A DNA stretch of 64,000 nucleotides, taken from Larsenimonas rhizosphaerae. GTDB lineage: Bacteria; Pseudomonadota; Gammaproteobacteria; Pseudomonadales; Halomonadaceae. The position numbers were made by a program, and so were the translations under genes. Below are positions 11,651 to 22,614 of this stretch, in pieces. The notes beneath the pieces are model-generated. The model made no database searches, was not told the origin of the DNA, and saw nothing but the letters and a program-made list of their open reading frames with translations. The stretch lies in the NCBI RefSeq assembly GCF_023700005.1, contig NZ_JAMLJK010000001.1:2029096-2093095 (forward strand). The letters run 5' to 3'. The stretch's first letter is position 1. Each line of letters begins with the position of its first letter.

Positions 11651-11679
11651 ATTATACATACCTCAATGCGCGCTGATAA
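11651..11679 (-). promoter_or_regulatory. Predicted sigma-70 promoter of rplM-rpsI
   Basis: Minus strand: -35 TTATCA (11679-11674), 17-nt spacer, consensus -10 TATAAT (11656-11651). Transcription would start near 11644, leaving a leader of about 95 nt. Confidence 0.7.
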
Positions 11680-11694
11680 GCCCTATATACCAAA

Positions 11695-12849
11695 TCAGGG
11701 CTTGTGGGGAAGCGCCAGATAGTCTCTGGACTGCATTTCCTGAAGCCGGGACAGGGTACGGTCAAATTCAAAGGCCAGTGCACCACCTTCATAAAGCCTT
11801 TCGGGTACAGCTTCGGCACTCATCAACAGCTTCACCCCCCGGTCGTAGAACTCATCGACAAGATTGATGAACCGTCGCATCTGATTGTCCGACCCGCGAT
11901 CCATGACCGGTACATGAGACAGGAAGACCGTGTGATACTCGCGTGACAGTTCGATATAGTCGTTCTGGCTACGCGGCCCATCACACAACTCGGCAAACGT
12001 GAACCACACTGTACCTTCATGAAGACGTTCCGCCGTCAGCGTACGATGGTTGATGTCGATGGCCTGGTTGCGTCTTGCCTCGCCCCCGGCGATTCGGGAA
12101 AAGCTATCCTCAAGCGCCTTCTGTGCAGCACTGTCATCCGGCGAGTGAAAAATCTGCACCTGCTCGAGTGTTCGCAAACGGTAATCAACGCCTGAATCGA
12201 CGTTGACGACCTCACAGTGGCGATTAAGCAGATCAATGGCCGGGATGAAACGAGCACGTTGCAAGCCGTCCTTGTAGAGATCATTCGGCACAATGTTCGA
12301 CGTCGCCACCAGCACGACCCCCTGTGCAAACAAGGCCTCCAGCAGATTGGCCAGAATCATGGCATCGGTAATGTCCTTGACAAAGAACTCGTCGAAACAG
12401 ATAACCCGCGCTTCGCTGGCAAAGGTGGCAGCAATTTGGGTCAGAGGGTTTTTTTCGCCCTTGTGCTGCTCGAGCTCTCGATGAACGCGCTGCATGAAGC
12501 GGTGGAAATGGGTCCGCATCTTGCGCTCGAACGGCAGGCTGTCGTGAAAGGTATCCACAAGATACGTCTTTCCACGACCCACCCCTCCCCAGAAGTAAAG
12601 CCCCTTGATACCGGGCACCTCGGGGGCCTGAGGCACGGCGGCCTTGCGCCCGAACAGCCCGGCCATCCTTCCCTTGAGGCCACTTCCTTCGGATTCCGTG
12701 GTACGCGGTGTCGGCGCAGGCGTAGCGATCAGCTCATCATAGAGACGCTGAAGGTGCTTGACCGCACGCTCCTGGGCCTCATCGTACTGAAAGTCGTCGC
12801 GCTCCAGGTCCTGCTTGTACTTCTGCAATGGGGTCGGTTTTGAACTCAT
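11695..12849 (-). CDS. zapE: Cell division protein ZapE (AFG1-like ATPase)
   Basis: ATPase of the AFG1/YhcM family that in E. coli destabilises FtsZ polymers during constriction. The 384-residue protein has Walker A GGVGRGKT at 88-95 and Walker B CFDEF at about 151-155. Conserved ATSNIVPNDLYKDGLQR and RRFINLVDEFYDRGVKL follow. It is divergent from zapG, as yhcM and yhcB are in E. coli. Confidence 0.96.
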   Translation of the reverse strand: MSSKPTPLQKYKQDLERDDFQYDEAQERAVKHLQRLYDELIATPAPTPRTTESEGSGLKGRMAGLFGRKAAVPQAPEVPGIKGLYFWGGVGRGKTYLVDTFHDSLPFERKMRTHFHRFMQRVHRELEQHKGEKNPLTQIAATFASEARVICFDEFFVKDITDAMILANLLEALFAQGVVLVATSNIVPNDLYKDGLQRARFIPAIDLLNRHCEVVNVDSGVDYRLRTLEQVQIFHSPDDSAAQKALEDSFSRIAGGEARRNQAIDINHRTLTAERLHEGTVWFTFAELCDGPRSQNDYIELSREYHTVFLSHVPVMDRGSDNQMRRFINLVDEFYDRGVKLLMSAEAVPERLYEGGALAFEFDRTLSRLQEMQSRDYLALPHKP

Positions 12850-12928
12850 GAAGGGGTATCAATCAACGTTGGGAGTGAATAAAGGCCACTCAGTATAGCC
12901 AAACCGATCGTCAGGGTGGCATCCCCGT

Positions 12929-12957
12929 TTGACTGGATTGTGCTTAAGCTCTTTAAT
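12929..12957 (+). promoter_or_regulatory. Predicted sigma-70 promoter of zapG
   Basis: TTGACT (12929-12934), 17-nt spacer, TTTAAT (12952-12957), in the 170-bp divergent region between zapE and zapG. Confidence 0.6.
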
Positions 12958-13019
12958 GGCTCGATAAAGTGGTGCGCTTTACAGCAGTGTACCAATGTTC
13001 GGCAGCAAGGAGAGATGGT

Positions 13020-13466
13020 GTGAACGAAGGCAACATCGACTGGATTCTGGGACTGGCCTGCCTGTTGGTCGGCATGGGGATCGGGGCACTCGGATATCAT
13101 CTGATGAATGCCAATGCACGGCGTAATCGGCAGGCACAGCAGAAGCTGAAGGATACCGAACGCGAACTGAATCAGGTTCGTGAGACGCTCAACGGCCACT
13201 TCAGCCAGACTGCTGACCTGGTGGCTCAGCTTCAACGTACCGGCCAGGAGCTTCAACAGCAGTTTGCTGCAGATGCCGAACGCCTGTGCAACGATGAGCA
13301 GGTCAAGCGTCGGCTGCGCCCACAGGACGAAACAGCGGAACGTGAAGAGGAATCCTCGCTTCACATCCCCCGGGATTATGCTGAAAGCGCACGCGGCACC
13401 CTGTCGGAAAATTACGGCATCCGCCGCGGGCCGGCTGAGGAAGACCCCCAGCCTCCACGCTACTGA
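13020..13466 (+). CDS. zapG: Z-ring associated inner-membrane protein ZapG (YhcB, DUF1043)
   Basis: Inner-membrane coiled-coil protein linking envelope synthesis to division. I chose GTG at 13020 because AAGGAGAG (13007-13014) sits at the right distance; a longer frame from 12969 lacks such a site. The product (148 aa) has an N-terminal transmembrane helix (about residues 8-28), a long coiled coil (about 30-95) and a polar tail. This is the family's usual plan. Confidence 0.88.
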   Translation: MNEGNIDWILGLACLLVGMGIGALGYHLMNANARRNRQAQQKLKDTERELNQVRETLNGHFSQTADLVAQLQRTGQELQQQFAADAERLCNDEQVKRRLRPQDETAEREEESSLHIPRDYAESARGTLSENYGIRRGPAEEDPQPPRY

Positions 13467-13483
13467 AGCGGGCTGCAGTACAC

Positions 13484-13505
13484 GTCAGCGCCACCTGGCG
13501 CTGAC
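13484..13505. terminator. Perfect hairpin between convergent zapG and the Nif3-family gene
   Basis: GTCAGCGCCA and TGGCGCTGAC form a perfect 10-bp inverted repeat around CC, 17 nt after the zapG stop. There is no T-run on either side, so action as an intrinsic terminator is uncertain. Confidence 0.45.
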
Positions 13506-13513
13506 CCTGCCTG

Positions 13514-14272
13514 TCATACCGGGTTATCGATATCGGCAAATCGAAACGCGATACCCGCATTTTCTGCCAGCCAGCTCCCCAATGCCTGAACGCCACCTCG
13601 CTCGGTCGCGTGATGCCCCGCCGCGAAGTAACTGATGCCCTCTTCACGAGCAATGTGCGTTGTGCGCTCGGATACTTCTCCGGAGACAAAGGCATCCACA
13701 CCAGCAGCGAGCGCCTCCTGAATCATGTCCTGCGCCCCGCCGGTACACCAGGCAATACGAGAAATCGGTCGGTCATGGCCGGCAAGTACCAGCGGCGCCC
13801 GCCCGAGTTCCCGTGTCATTGCATCCGCCAGTGCCTCATGAGTCATCGGTACTGCAGTACGCCCCGCGTATAAAATCCCCTGCCCCACAGGCCCATCCAG
13901 CACCCGATCCATGGTCCATCCCAGCTGATGAGCCAGCTGGATGTTATTGCCGAGCTCGGGATGTGCGTCGAGAGGCAGGTGATAAGCCAGCACATTGATA
14001 TCGTGCGCCAGCAGTTTGGCCAGACGCCGCCTCTTCATGCCAGTGACCTGAGCGGGCTCGTTTTTCCAGAAATACCCATGATGCACCAGCAGCGTGTCAG
14101 CCTGCCAGGCAATGGCTTCATCGATCAGTGCCTCACTGGCCGTCACTCCCCCCATGACACGCGCAATGTGCTCGGCGCCTTCCACCTGAAGCCCGTTGAT
14201 GGTGTAGTCCCGAAAACGCCAGGGTTCCAGCACGCCATCGAGCATTTCAAGCACCTGTTGACGCTCGGCCAT
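13514..14272 (-). CDS. Nif3-like dinuclear metal centre protein (YbgI family)
   Basis: Member of the Nif3/YbgI family, a toroidal hexamer with a two-metal site. It is often labelled GTP cyclohydrolase I type 2, but the physiological reaction is unclear. The 252-residue product shows the metal-ligand segments LLVHHGYFWKNE and FAAGHHATERGG, plus NGLQVEG near the N-terminus. Length fits the short bacterial form. Confidence 0.92.
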   Translation of the reverse strand: MAERQQVLEMLDGVLEPWRFRDYTINGLQVEGAEHIARVMGGVTASEALIDEAIAWQADTLLVHHGYFWKNEPAQVTGMKRRRLAKLLAHDINVLAYHLPLDAHPELGNNIQLAHQLGWTMDRVLDGPVGQGILYAGRTAVPMTHEALADAMTRELGRAPLVLAGHDRPISRIAWCTGGAQDMIQEALAAGVDAFVSGEVSERTTHIAREEGISYFAAGHHATERGGVQALGSWLAENAGIAFRFADIDNPV

Positions 14273-14365
14273 GATCCCTCCTGATAATCAAAGATGTTAC
14301 ACTCGCTGCATTGTAGCGGGCCGACGAATGCCCGACGAGCCTGCGACACAAGGAACACTATTTAA

Positions 14366-15613
14366 ATGCGTCAGTACCTTGCCGCACTGTTCTGGCCAAT
14401 TATCAGTGGCATCCTGCTTGCGCTGGTAATTCTGAACTATATGCCCGGAAGCACTTCCTCCCCTGCACCCAGAACAACCGTATCGCCATCAACCGTGCCC
14501 GAGCCCGACCCGGACGTCCCACCGCCTTCCGAGCGGGCTGCGCCGGACACCCAGACCGGCACGCCCCTGGAACGTACCAGCGGACACAGTGGCTATTCCA
14601 CGGCCGTCGAACGCGCCGCGCCCTCGGTCGTCAATATCTACTCGTCACGCATTGTTGAAAAATCAGATGCCAGTGCCATGGATACACCGATCATCGAGCG
14701 ATTTTTCAGCAAGGGCACGCCAGCGCGTCAGCGCATGCTTTCAAGTCTGGGCTCAGGCGTTATTGTCAGCGACCAGGGGTATGTACTGACCAACAATCAT
14801 GTCATTCAGGGTGCGGATGAAATTCAGGTCGCGCTGCGCGACGGCCGTGAAACCATCGCGCACCTGATCGGAGCCGACCCGGATACGGATCTGGCCGTAC
14901 TCAAGATCGACATGAATGACCTGCCGGTTGCCACTCTGGCGGTCGCTCATGATACACGCGTCGGAGACATCGCTCTTGCCATCGGTAATCCCTATGGCGT
15001 TGGCCAGACAGTGACCATGGGCATTGTCAGCGCACTGGGGCGCAACCACCTGGGCCTGAATGCCTACGAGGACTTCATTCAGACCGATGCAGCCATCAAT
15101 CCGGGGAATTCAGGCGGCGCCTTGATCAATACCGATGGCGCAGTCATCGGCATCAATACAGCCATCTTTTCCCGCACCGGCGGCTCGCAGGGCATCGGCT
15201 TTGCCATTCCGATCAACGCGGCGCAGCGCATTCTGGATGACCTGGTCACTCAGGGTCGTGTCATACGGGGCTGGCTGGGTATCGAAGCACAGGAAATATC
15301 CCCGGCGCTGGCCAACTCGTTCAATCTGCATGCCCCGCGTGCCATTATCGTGTCACGCCTGATCGCAGGCGGCCCCGCAGACAAGGCTGGCGTCAGGCAG
15401 GGGGATATCCTGCTATCGATAGATGGCAAGGCGCTGCTGGATGCCCAGGCAGCCCTTGTGGATATCGCCAACGTCGACCCGGGCCGCAGAATCCCCCTGA
15501 CGCTCTATCGTGATGGCAAGGAAATGAAAGTATCAATCAAGGTAGCAGAACGCCCCGTCAACCAGCCCGCGATTCAAAAGACAGAGCTGCCAAAAGGCAA
15601 GAGCAGCTCCTGA
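14366..15613 (+). CDS. degS: Site-1 envelope-stress serine protease DegS/AlgW
   Basis: Membrane-anchored HtrA-type protease that cleaves the anti-sigma factor RseA/MucA when misfolded porins bind its PDZ domain. The 415-residue protein has one N-terminal membrane anchor (about 5-25) and a Pro/Ser-rich linker. The trypsin-like triad is His145 (TNNHVI), Asp175 (TDLAVLK) and Ser249 (NPGNSGG). A single PDZ domain (about 300-395) separates it from two-PDZ DegP/DegQ. It is convergent with hisD. Confidence 0.93.
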   Translation: MRQYLAALFWPIISGILLALVILNYMPGSTSSPAPRTTVSPSTVPEPDPDVPPPSERAAPDTQTGTPLERTSGHSGYSTAVERAAPSVVNIYSSRIVEKSDASAMDTPIIERFFSKGTPARQRMLSSLGSGVIVSDQGYVLTNNHVIQGADEIQVALRDGRETIAHLIGADPDTDLAVLKIDMNDLPVATLAVAHDTRVGDIALAIGNPYGVGQTVTMGIVSALGRNHLGLNAYEDFIQTDAAINPGNSGGALINTDGAVIGINTAIFSRTGGSQGIGFAIPINAAQRILDDLVTQGRVIRGWLGIEAQEISPALANSFNLHAPRAIIVSRLIAGGPADKAGVRQGDILLSIDGKALLDAQAALVDIANVDPGRRIPLTLYRDGKEMKVSIKVAERPVNQPAIQKTELPKGKSSS

Positions 15614-15626
15614 ATCGATAACAGGC

Positions 15627-15660
15627 AATAAAAAAGCGACCCGAAGGTCGCTTTTTTATT
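15627..15660. terminator. Bidirectional rho-independent terminator (degS/hisD)
   Basis: A perfect 15-bp inverted repeat (15627-15641 with 15646-15660) has a GC core GCGACC/GGTCGC and a CGAA loop. It is flanked by A- and T-runs and serves both convergent genes. Confidence 0.93.
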
Positions 15661-15680
15661 GCGGTAATATCACGGCTGGA

Positions 15681-17009
15681 TTACCGGTCACCATCCGGGT
15701 TCAAACGATTTTCCGCAGCCCGGGCATGAGCTGTCAGGGATTCGCCACGCGCAAGCACCGAAGCGATCCGGCCCAGCCGATCGGCCCCCTCGGCGGAGCA
15801 GTGAATCAGGGAAGATCGTTTCTGGAAGTCATATACGCCCAGCGGCGACGAAAACCGTGCGGTACCCGAGGTAGGCAGGACATGGTTCGGCCCGGCGCAA
15901 TAATCTCCCAGCACCTCGGCCGTGTAGGATCCCATGAAGATGGCACCGGCATGCCGCACCTGATCAACCCACGATTCCGGAGAGGCAACCGACAACTCCA
16001 GGTGCTCCGGCGCAATGCGATTGATCAATTCAACGGCCTGCTCCGGACCATCAACCCGAACCAGAGCTCCCCGACCTGCCAGTGAGGCGCGAATGATGGA
16101 TTCTCGCTCCATGGTCGGCAACAGGCGCTCGATGCTGGCCTGAACCTCATCCAGATGAGCGGCGTCCCAGCTGACCAGAATGGCCTGGGCATCTTCATCA
16201 TGCTCTGCCTGGGAAAACAGATCCATGGCAAGCCAGTCCGCAGAGGTACTGCCATCGGATACAACCAGTATTTCGGAAGGCCCGGCAATCATGTCAATGC
16301 CGACCTGGCCAAATACTGCGCGTTTGGCTGTCGCTACATAAATATTGCCCGGCCCGACAATCTTGTCGACCCGCGGAACCGTTTCTGTACCGTAGGCCAG
16401 TGCAGCTACCGCCTGAGCCCCCCCGATGGTAAACACCTGCTGCACGCCGGCCACGAAGGCGGCCGCCAGCACCAGCTCATTGATGACACCATCCGGAGTC
16501 GGCACCACCATAATGATATCGGCCACTCCAGCCACATGGGCAGGCACTACATTCATCAATACCGATGAGGGATAGGCCGCCTTGCCACCCGGGACATATA
16601 CCCCGACGCGGTCAAGCGGCGTTACCTTCTGACCGAGCATGGTGCCGTCGGCCTCCTCGTACTGCCACGATGATGGCTTCTGCCGCTCGTGATAGCTACG
16701 GATGCGCTCTGCCGCCTGATCCAGCGCATTACGCTGCGCCGAATCAATCGCCTCATAGGCCTGAGCCAGGCGCGCCTGATCAAGGGTCAATGACGTCATG
16801 TCCGCCACATCTACCCGGTCAAAGCGGTTGGTCAGCTCGACCAGCGCTGCATCACCCTGACGCCGCACGGCCTGGATGATGTCACTGACGCGGGTCTGAA
16901 CCTCCGCATCGGAAACGCCTTCCCAGTCAAGCAGCGCATCAAGTGCTATTGAAAAATCATCATCCCGGGCATCAAGGCGGGCCAGAACGGCAGCCTGTGT
17001 CGTACTCAT
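15681..17009 (-). CDS. hisD: Histidinol dehydrogenase
   Basis: NAD- and zinc-dependent enzyme catalysing the last two oxidations of histidine synthesis. The 442-residue product has [25 protein letters not shown] and the metal/catalytic region [11 protein letters not shown]. Catalytic His residues lie in RIAPEHLEL, and GPNHVLPT follows. The start overlaps the hisG stop by ATGA. A terminator follows directly, so hisC, which follows hisD in Pseudomonas, is not here. Confidence 0.98.
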   Translation of the reverse strand: MSTTQAAVLARLDARDDDFSIALDALLDWEGVSDAEVQTRVSDIIQAVRRQGDAALVELTNRFDRVDVADMTSLTLDQARLAQAYEAIDSAQRNALDQAAERIRSYHERQKPSSWQYEEADGTMLGQKVTPLDRVGVYVPGGKAAYPSSVLMNVVPAHVAGVADIIMVVPTPDGVINELVLAAAFVAGVQQVFTIGGAQAVAALAYGTETVPRVDKIVGPGNIYVATAKRAVFGQVGIDMIAGPSEILVVSDGSTSADWLAMDLFSQAEHDEDAQAILVSWDAAHLDEVQASIERLLPTMERESIIRASLAGRGALVRVDGPEQAVELINRIAPEHLELSVASPESWVDQVRHAGAIFMGSYTAEVLGDYCAGPNHVLPTSGTARFSSPLGVYDFQKRSSLIHCSAEGADRLGRIASVLARGESLTAHARAAENRLNPDGDR

Positions 17010-17671
17010 GACTCCACCTCCTGCAACCGGGCTTCACTACGGGCCTGAACGGCGTCACGCAACCGGTCGATCAAGGGCTTCAGGCGTTCGTGCTGCATGG
17101 TCATTGAAGCCTTGTTGACTACCAGACGCGTACTGATGTCGGCAATCAATTCACGAGGCGCCATGCCATTGGCACGCAGCGTATTGCCGGTATCCACGAT
17201 ATCGACGATTTCATCGGCCAGATTCATCAATGGCGCCAGCTCCATCGCGCCATACAGTTTGATGACTTCCGCCTGGATTCCTTGAGAGGCGTAGTAACGA
17301 CGCGCCACATTGACAAACTTGGTCGCGACGCGCCGGCGCGCCCGGCTGGGCGTATTGCCGACAACACCCGCCGTCATCAGCCGACAGCGTGCAATATCCA
17401 GATCGAGAGGCTCGTACAGACCGTCACCACCATGCTCCATAAGCACATCCCTGCCTGCCACACCCAGATCCGCCGCGCCCAGCTGGACGTAGGTCGGCAC
17501 ATCTGTCGCGCGAATCACCACCAGACGCACATCCGGGTGATGAGTTTCAAACAGAAGCTTTCGGCTCCGACTGATATCCTCGACCGGCTCGATACCTGCA
17601 CTGGCCAGCAGTGGCAGGGTTTCTTCCAGAATGCGCCCCTTGGAGAGCGCGATCGTCAACGGTGTGCTCAT
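17006..17671 (-). CDS. hisG: ATP phosphoribosyltransferase, short form
   Basis: First committed enzyme of histidine synthesis, joining ATP and PRPP. At 221 residues it is the short form without the C-terminal regulatory domain. This form normally works with the HisZ subunit, which is not encoded in this window. Motifs: [36 protein letters not shown] and [14 protein letters not shown]. It lies between murA and hisD. Confidence 0.98.
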   Translation of the reverse strand: MSTPLTIALSKGRILEETLPLLASAGIEPVEDISRSRKLLFETHHPDVRLVVIRATDVPTYVQLGAADLGVAGRDVLMEHGGDGLYEPLDLDIARCRLMTAGVVGNTPSRARRRVATKFVNVARRYYASQGIQAEVIKLYGAMELAPLMNLADEIVDIVDTGNTLRANGMAPRELIADISTRLVVNKASMTMQHERLKPLIDRLRDAVQARSEARLQEVES

Positions 17672-17713
17672 AACCTCACTATCGCGATATCACTTCATCG
17701 CCCATCAGTCGTG

Positions 17714-19003
<1,290 letters not shown>

Positions 19004-19249
19004 TCAGGCCTTGCCGGCCTCTTCCCACTGCTGAGGGGTATAGGTTCGAATCGTAATGGCATGGAGAGCGCCACTGGCGATTTCATCAGCCAGTGCGGCG
19101 TAAATCAGCTGCTGACTCTTGAGGCGTGACAATCCTTCAAAGGGAGCACCAACGGCTTCTACCTGAAAATTGCACCCTTCGCCCTGAATATGAAAGTCAC
19201 AGTCATCGATCCGTGATTCCAACAGCGCCTTGACTTCCTGTGGCTGCAT
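19004..19249 (-). CDS. ibaG: BolA-family iron-sulfur protein IbaG
   Basis: Small BolA-type protein (81 aa) that partners monothiol glutaredoxin in iron-sulfur handling and acid response. It has the BolA fold signature HIQGEGCNFQVEAVGAPFEGLSRLKSQQ in part and a C-terminal ALHAITIRTYTP containing the conserved His. It lies 30 nt upstream of murA, after the mla operon terminator. Confidence 0.95.
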   Translation of the reverse strand: MQPQEVKALLESRIDDCDFHIQGEGCNFQVEAVGAPFEGLSRLKSQQLIYAALADEIASGALHAITIRTYTPQQWEEAGKA

Positions 19250-19291
19250 GATTGCTCCCGTACTGGTTTAATGAATGGGCATATCATAAAT

Positions 19292-19328
19292 GAAAAGATG
19301 GCCCGAGTGCGATGCACCCGGGCCATCT
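19292..19328 (-). terminator. Rho-independent terminator of the mla operon
   Basis: After the mlaB stop, AGATGGCCCGGGTGC pairs with GCACTCGGGCCATCT (15 bp, one G-U) around a 3-nt loop. TTTTC follows on the minus strand. Confidence 0.85.
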
Positions 19329-19355
19329 GATGAAACAATGATCAGTACGTATGAG

Positions 19356-19682
19356 TTATACGCTGTCAAAGACCTCATCCAGCGCTGTAACGGTTGCCAG
19401 CCCTCGCAGGGTGGGCGACAGCATGACTCCCGCCACTTCCAGTGACGCGGCATTGGCCGTTCGCAGCCACTCAAGCAGCACTGAAAGGGTCGCACTGCTG
19501 GCATTGGTCACGCCTTCGGCGTCCAGCGTCAACCGACTACCCTGTTCGAGCGTCTTCAGATATTCGACCCCCTCATTGCGCAGGTCAGCGGCATGATCAA
19601 AATCCGGCGCGCCGGCAATATACAGCCGGCCATCACCGGCTGTCAGCTCGATGCCATCCCTTGAAAAGAGCGACTCAGCCAT
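19356..19682 (-). CDS. mlaB: STAS-domain protein MlaB
   Basis: Cytoplasmic STAS-domain subunit of the MlaFEDB phospholipid transporter that binds and stabilises the MlaF ATPase. I chose the start at 19682 (MAESLFSRDGIEL, 108 aa), overlapping mlaC slightly; the upstream start at 19763 adds unrelated residues. The segment VTNASSATLSVLLEWLRTA carries the STAS helix with its conserved Ser/Thr position. Last gene of the operon. Confidence 0.92.
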   Translation of the reverse strand: MAESLFSRDGIELTAGDGRLYIAGAPDFDHAADLRNEGVEYLKTLEQGSRLTLDAEGVTNASSATLSVLLEWLRTANAASLEVAGVMLSPTLRGLATVTALDEVFDSV

Positions 19683-20328
19683 TGGCCTTCTGATCTCCCT
19701 TCTCGAGATCCACTTCCGGGGCCCAGCCGGCAATAACCGCATCGATATCCCGGTTGTTGTCACGCATGGCCTGATCGAACTGATTGCGGAAAGTCAGCCC
19801 CAGATTGATGCCGTTGACAACCACGTTGACGACCCGCCATTCGCCGCTACGCTGCTTGAGCGTATAGGACACCGGATAGACTTCGCCACTTTCGGCCACG
19901 ACTTTCATGTCGACGTTGGCCTGGTTTTCATAACGCTGGGTATCCTGATTTTCCGGCACCTCAAGCGTCTTGTAATTGAACGTCACCAGCCCCTTGGCAT
20001 AGGTATCAAGCAGGGTCTTCTTGAAGACACCGGCAAACTTCGAGCGCTGCTCCGGGGTGGCTGCGCGGAAGTACTTGCCCATCACGCTTGCACCGACATA
20101 GTTGAAATCAACGATCGGGCTGACGGTACTGTCAACCAGTTGCTTCAACTCATCCTCGTGCTGGCGATAATACTGCTGACGTCCCTCAAGCTTGCTCATC
20201 AATGCCTTGGCATTGTCGCGAATCAGGGTTTCAGGGCTATCCTGTGCGGCCTGTGCATTGATGGCCATCAATGCCGTCATGCACACCACACACCACGTCA
20301 TGATCCGGGTCAGTATTGTCCGTTGCAT
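19675..20328 (-). CDS. mlaC: Periplasmic phospholipid-binding protein MlaC
   Basis: Soluble periplasmic shuttle that carries phospholipid between outer-membrane MlaA and the inner-membrane MlaFEDB complex. The 217-residue precursor has a signal peptide ending AQAAQ near residue 29. The MlaC/Ttg2D domain follows (FAGVFKKTLLDTYAKGL, VNVVVNGINLGLTFRNQF). Confidence 0.96.
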   Translation of the reverse strand: MQRTILTRIMTWCVVCMTALMAINAQAAQDSPETLIRDNAKALMSKLEGRQQYYRQHEDELKQLVDSTVSPIVDFNYVGASVMGKYFRAATPEQRSKFAGVFKKTLLDTYAKGLVTFNYKTLEVPENQDTQRYENQANVDMKVVAESGEVYPVSYTLKQRSGEWRVVNVVVNGINLGLTFRNQFDQAMRDNNRDIDAVIAGWAPEVDLEKGDQKANG

Positions 20329-20377
20329 CTTCTGATCTCCTTGTCGTCCGGCACATGCCGAAAATACGTTTTACACG

Positions 20378-20842
20378 TCAACTCTTGCTGAAGTTCGACA
20401 CCAGTTGCTGGATAAGTTCTTCCAGCACCAGCGCCTGCTGGGTATCCTTGATCGTTCCACCATCCTGCAGCATGTCCGGCGAACCGCCCATTGTCAGACC
20501 GATGTACTGCTCGCCAAGAAGCCCGGAAGTCAGAATGGCCGCCGTTGTATCCTCGGACAGCTTGTCCTTCAGATCATCATCCACCGCCAGAGTCACGCGG
20601 GCGTCATACCACTTGGGGTCAAGCGAGATATCGGTGACATGGCCTACCGTAACGCCCGCCATGGTCACGCGAGAGCGCTCCTTCAAACCGCCGATATTGC
20701 TGAAGTTTGCATACAGGGTGTAGGTATCATTGGCCCGCGACAGGGACAGCCCGCTGACCTGCAGCCCCAGAAATACCAGCCCCAGAAAGCCTGCCACGAC
20801 AAACACACCCACACCACATTCAAGCCATTTACTGCGCTTCAT
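20378..20842 (-). CDS. mlaD: MCE-domain lipid transport protein MlaD
   Basis: Inner-membrane anchored MCE protein forming a hexameric ring around the lipid path. The 154 residues comprise one N-terminal transmembrane helix (about 8-28) and one MCE domain (NIGGLKERSRVTMAGVTVG through SGLLGEQYIGL). Its start codon overlaps the mlaE stop by one base. Confidence 0.96.
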   Translation of the reverse strand: MKRSKWLECGVGVFVVAGFLGLVFLGLQVSGLSLSRANDTYTLYANFSNIGGLKERSRVTMAGVTVGHVTDISLDPKWYDARVTLAVDDDLKDKLSEDTTAAILTSGLLGEQYIGLTMGGSPDMLQDGGTIKDTQQALVLEELIQQLVSNFSKS

Positions 20843-21618
20843 TAAATATCTCCAAACATCAAGGCAGTAAGGATAAAGTCCAGACCCAGCACTGCAAGAG
20901 AACCATAGACCACGGTGCGCGTTGTGGCCCGCGATATGCCTTCGGACGTCGGCTCGAGATCATAGCCCTGAAAGACCGCAATCCAGGTAACCACCAGAGC
21001 AAACACCACACTTTTCAACATGCCGTTGAGAATATCGTCCGTGAACATGACACTGCTTTGCATGGTGCTCCAGAACGAACCGGAATACACACCCAGCCAG
21101 TCCACGCCCACCAGGTAGCCGCCAAGGATGCCTACCACACTGAAAAACACCGTCAATACCGGCAGCGATATGAACCCGGCCCAGAGCCTGGGAGCAATAA
21201 CGCGTTTCAGCGGATCCACACCAATCATTTCCATGCTGGTCAACTGCTCGGTCGCCTTCATCAGGCCAATCTCGGCCGTGAGCGCCGATCCGGCACGCCC
21301 GGCAAACAACAGCGCTGTCACGACAGGGGCCAGTTCACGCAGAAGCGACATTGCCACCATCTGCCCCAGTGCCTCCTCGGCACTGAACCCGACCAGCACC
21401 ACATACCCCTGCAGTGCCAGCACCATGCCGATAAAGGTACCGGACACAACCACAATCGGGAGGGACAGCACGCCGATGAAATGGATCTGCGCCAACAGCA
21501 GCTTCAACCCGCCACGCACGGGAAGACGTAACCCCATCACCAGGAAAATAACCGAACGACCCAGCGATTCCAGCGTTTTAAGCGTCACTCCGCCAAGTCG
21601 TGATAATTGATGCATCAT
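20842..21618 (-). CDS. mlaE: Lipid ABC transporter permease MlaE
   Basis: Multi-pass permease (258 aa) of the MlaFEDB complex. It contains the family motif around [24 protein letters not shown] and several hydrophobic helices. It overlaps mlaF by ATGA. Confidence 0.97.
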   Translation of the reverse strand: MMHQLSRLGGVTLKTLESLGRSVIFLVMGLRLPVRGGLKLLLAQIHFIGVLSLPIVVVSGTFIGMVLALQGYVVLVGFSAEEALGQMVAMSLLRELAPVVTALLFAGRAGSALTAEIGLMKATEQLTSMEMIGVDPLKRVIAPRLWAGFISLPVLTVFFSVVGILGGYLVGVDWLGVYSGSFWSTMQSSVMFTDDILNGMLKSVVFALVVTWIAVFQGYDLEPTSEGISRATTRTVVYGSLAVLGLDFILTALMFGDI

Positions 21619-22445
21619 GACCTGCCCCTTTTACCGGTATCACTGCCCTTGAGCATGTCATTGCGAAAGCTGGTGTGGGTCGGATAATGAAACGGCACCG
21701 GCCCGTCAGGTTCACCATGAACAAACTGGCTGACTCGCGGGTCTTGCTCGGTGGCAAGCTCGTCTGGTGTGCCCTTGGCCATCACACGACCATCGGAAAT
21801 AACGTACACATAGTCCGCAATGGTCAGTGTTTCCTTGATGTCATGAGAAACCACCACCGCTGTCATGTCGAACGCCTGATTCAACTGACGAATCAGCTTG
21901 ACCAGCACTCCCATGGAAATTGGATCCTGGCCGACAAACGGCTCGTCATACATGATCAAATCCGGATCCAGCGCGATGGCACGCGCCAGTGCAACCCGTC
22001 GCGTCATCCCGCCGGAAAGCTCCGACGGCATCAGATGATTGGCACCCCGCAACCCTACTGCCTGCAGCTTGATCAGGGTCAGGTCGCGGATCATGGATTC
22101 AGGAAGATCGGTATGCACACGCAGGGGAAAGGCCACGTTTTCAAAGACGGACAGATCAGAGAAAAGCGCGCCGCTTTGAAACAGCATTCCCATGCGTCGG
22201 CGCATGCGAAAAAGCTCCGGGCGAGACAATCGGTGCACATTGCGCTCGGCAATATGTACCGTGCCTGCGTCCGGCGTCAGCTGTCCGCCCATCAGCTTCA
22301 GCAGCGTAGTCTTGCCCGTACCGCTTGGGCCCATGATGGCGGTGATCTTCCCACGCGGGATCGACAAATTGACCCCGGAAAAGATTTGGCGACCGCTTCG
22401 CGAAAAGCTCAGGTCAGCCACCTCTACCAGATTCGAGTCGTTCAT
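21615..22445 (-). CDS. mlaF: Lipid ABC transporter ATPase MlaF
   Basis: ATPase of the retrograde phospholipid transporter that maintains outer-membrane asymmetry. In 276 residues it shows Walker [10 protein letters not shown], signature [14 protein letters not shown], Walker [14 protein letters not shown] and the switch His in VVVSHD. It is first of mlaFEDCB. In E. coli the neighbours upstream are yrbG and the kds-lpt operon; here mscS and a SLOG gene intervene. Confidence 0.97.
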   Translation of the reverse strand: MNDSNLVEVADLSFSRSGRQIFSGVNLSIPRGKITAIMGPSGTGKTTLLKLMGGQLTPDAGTVHIAERNVHRLSRPELFRMRRRMGMLFQSGALFSDLSVFENVAFPLRVHTDLPESMIRDLTLIKLQAVGLRGANHLMPSELSGGMTRRVALARAIALDPDLIMYDEPFVGQDPISMGVLVKLIRQLNQAFDMTAVVVSHDIKETLTIADYVYVISDGRVMAKGTPDELATEQDPRVSQFVHGEPDGPVPFHYPTHTSFRNDMLKGSDTGKRGRS

Positions 22446-22614
22446 GGACTCCCACTATTACAAAGGATAATTATCGAACATCGTATCCTAACCCTGCACT
22501 ACAGGGCCAGCCCCTACGACACACCGAGCATTACGGTAGCTTATGCCTGCCCTGGTCCAGGCAGGTAGGCATCGGCTGGGACGCTCGCGGTCATTGCGGA
22601 TATGCGCGCCATCA

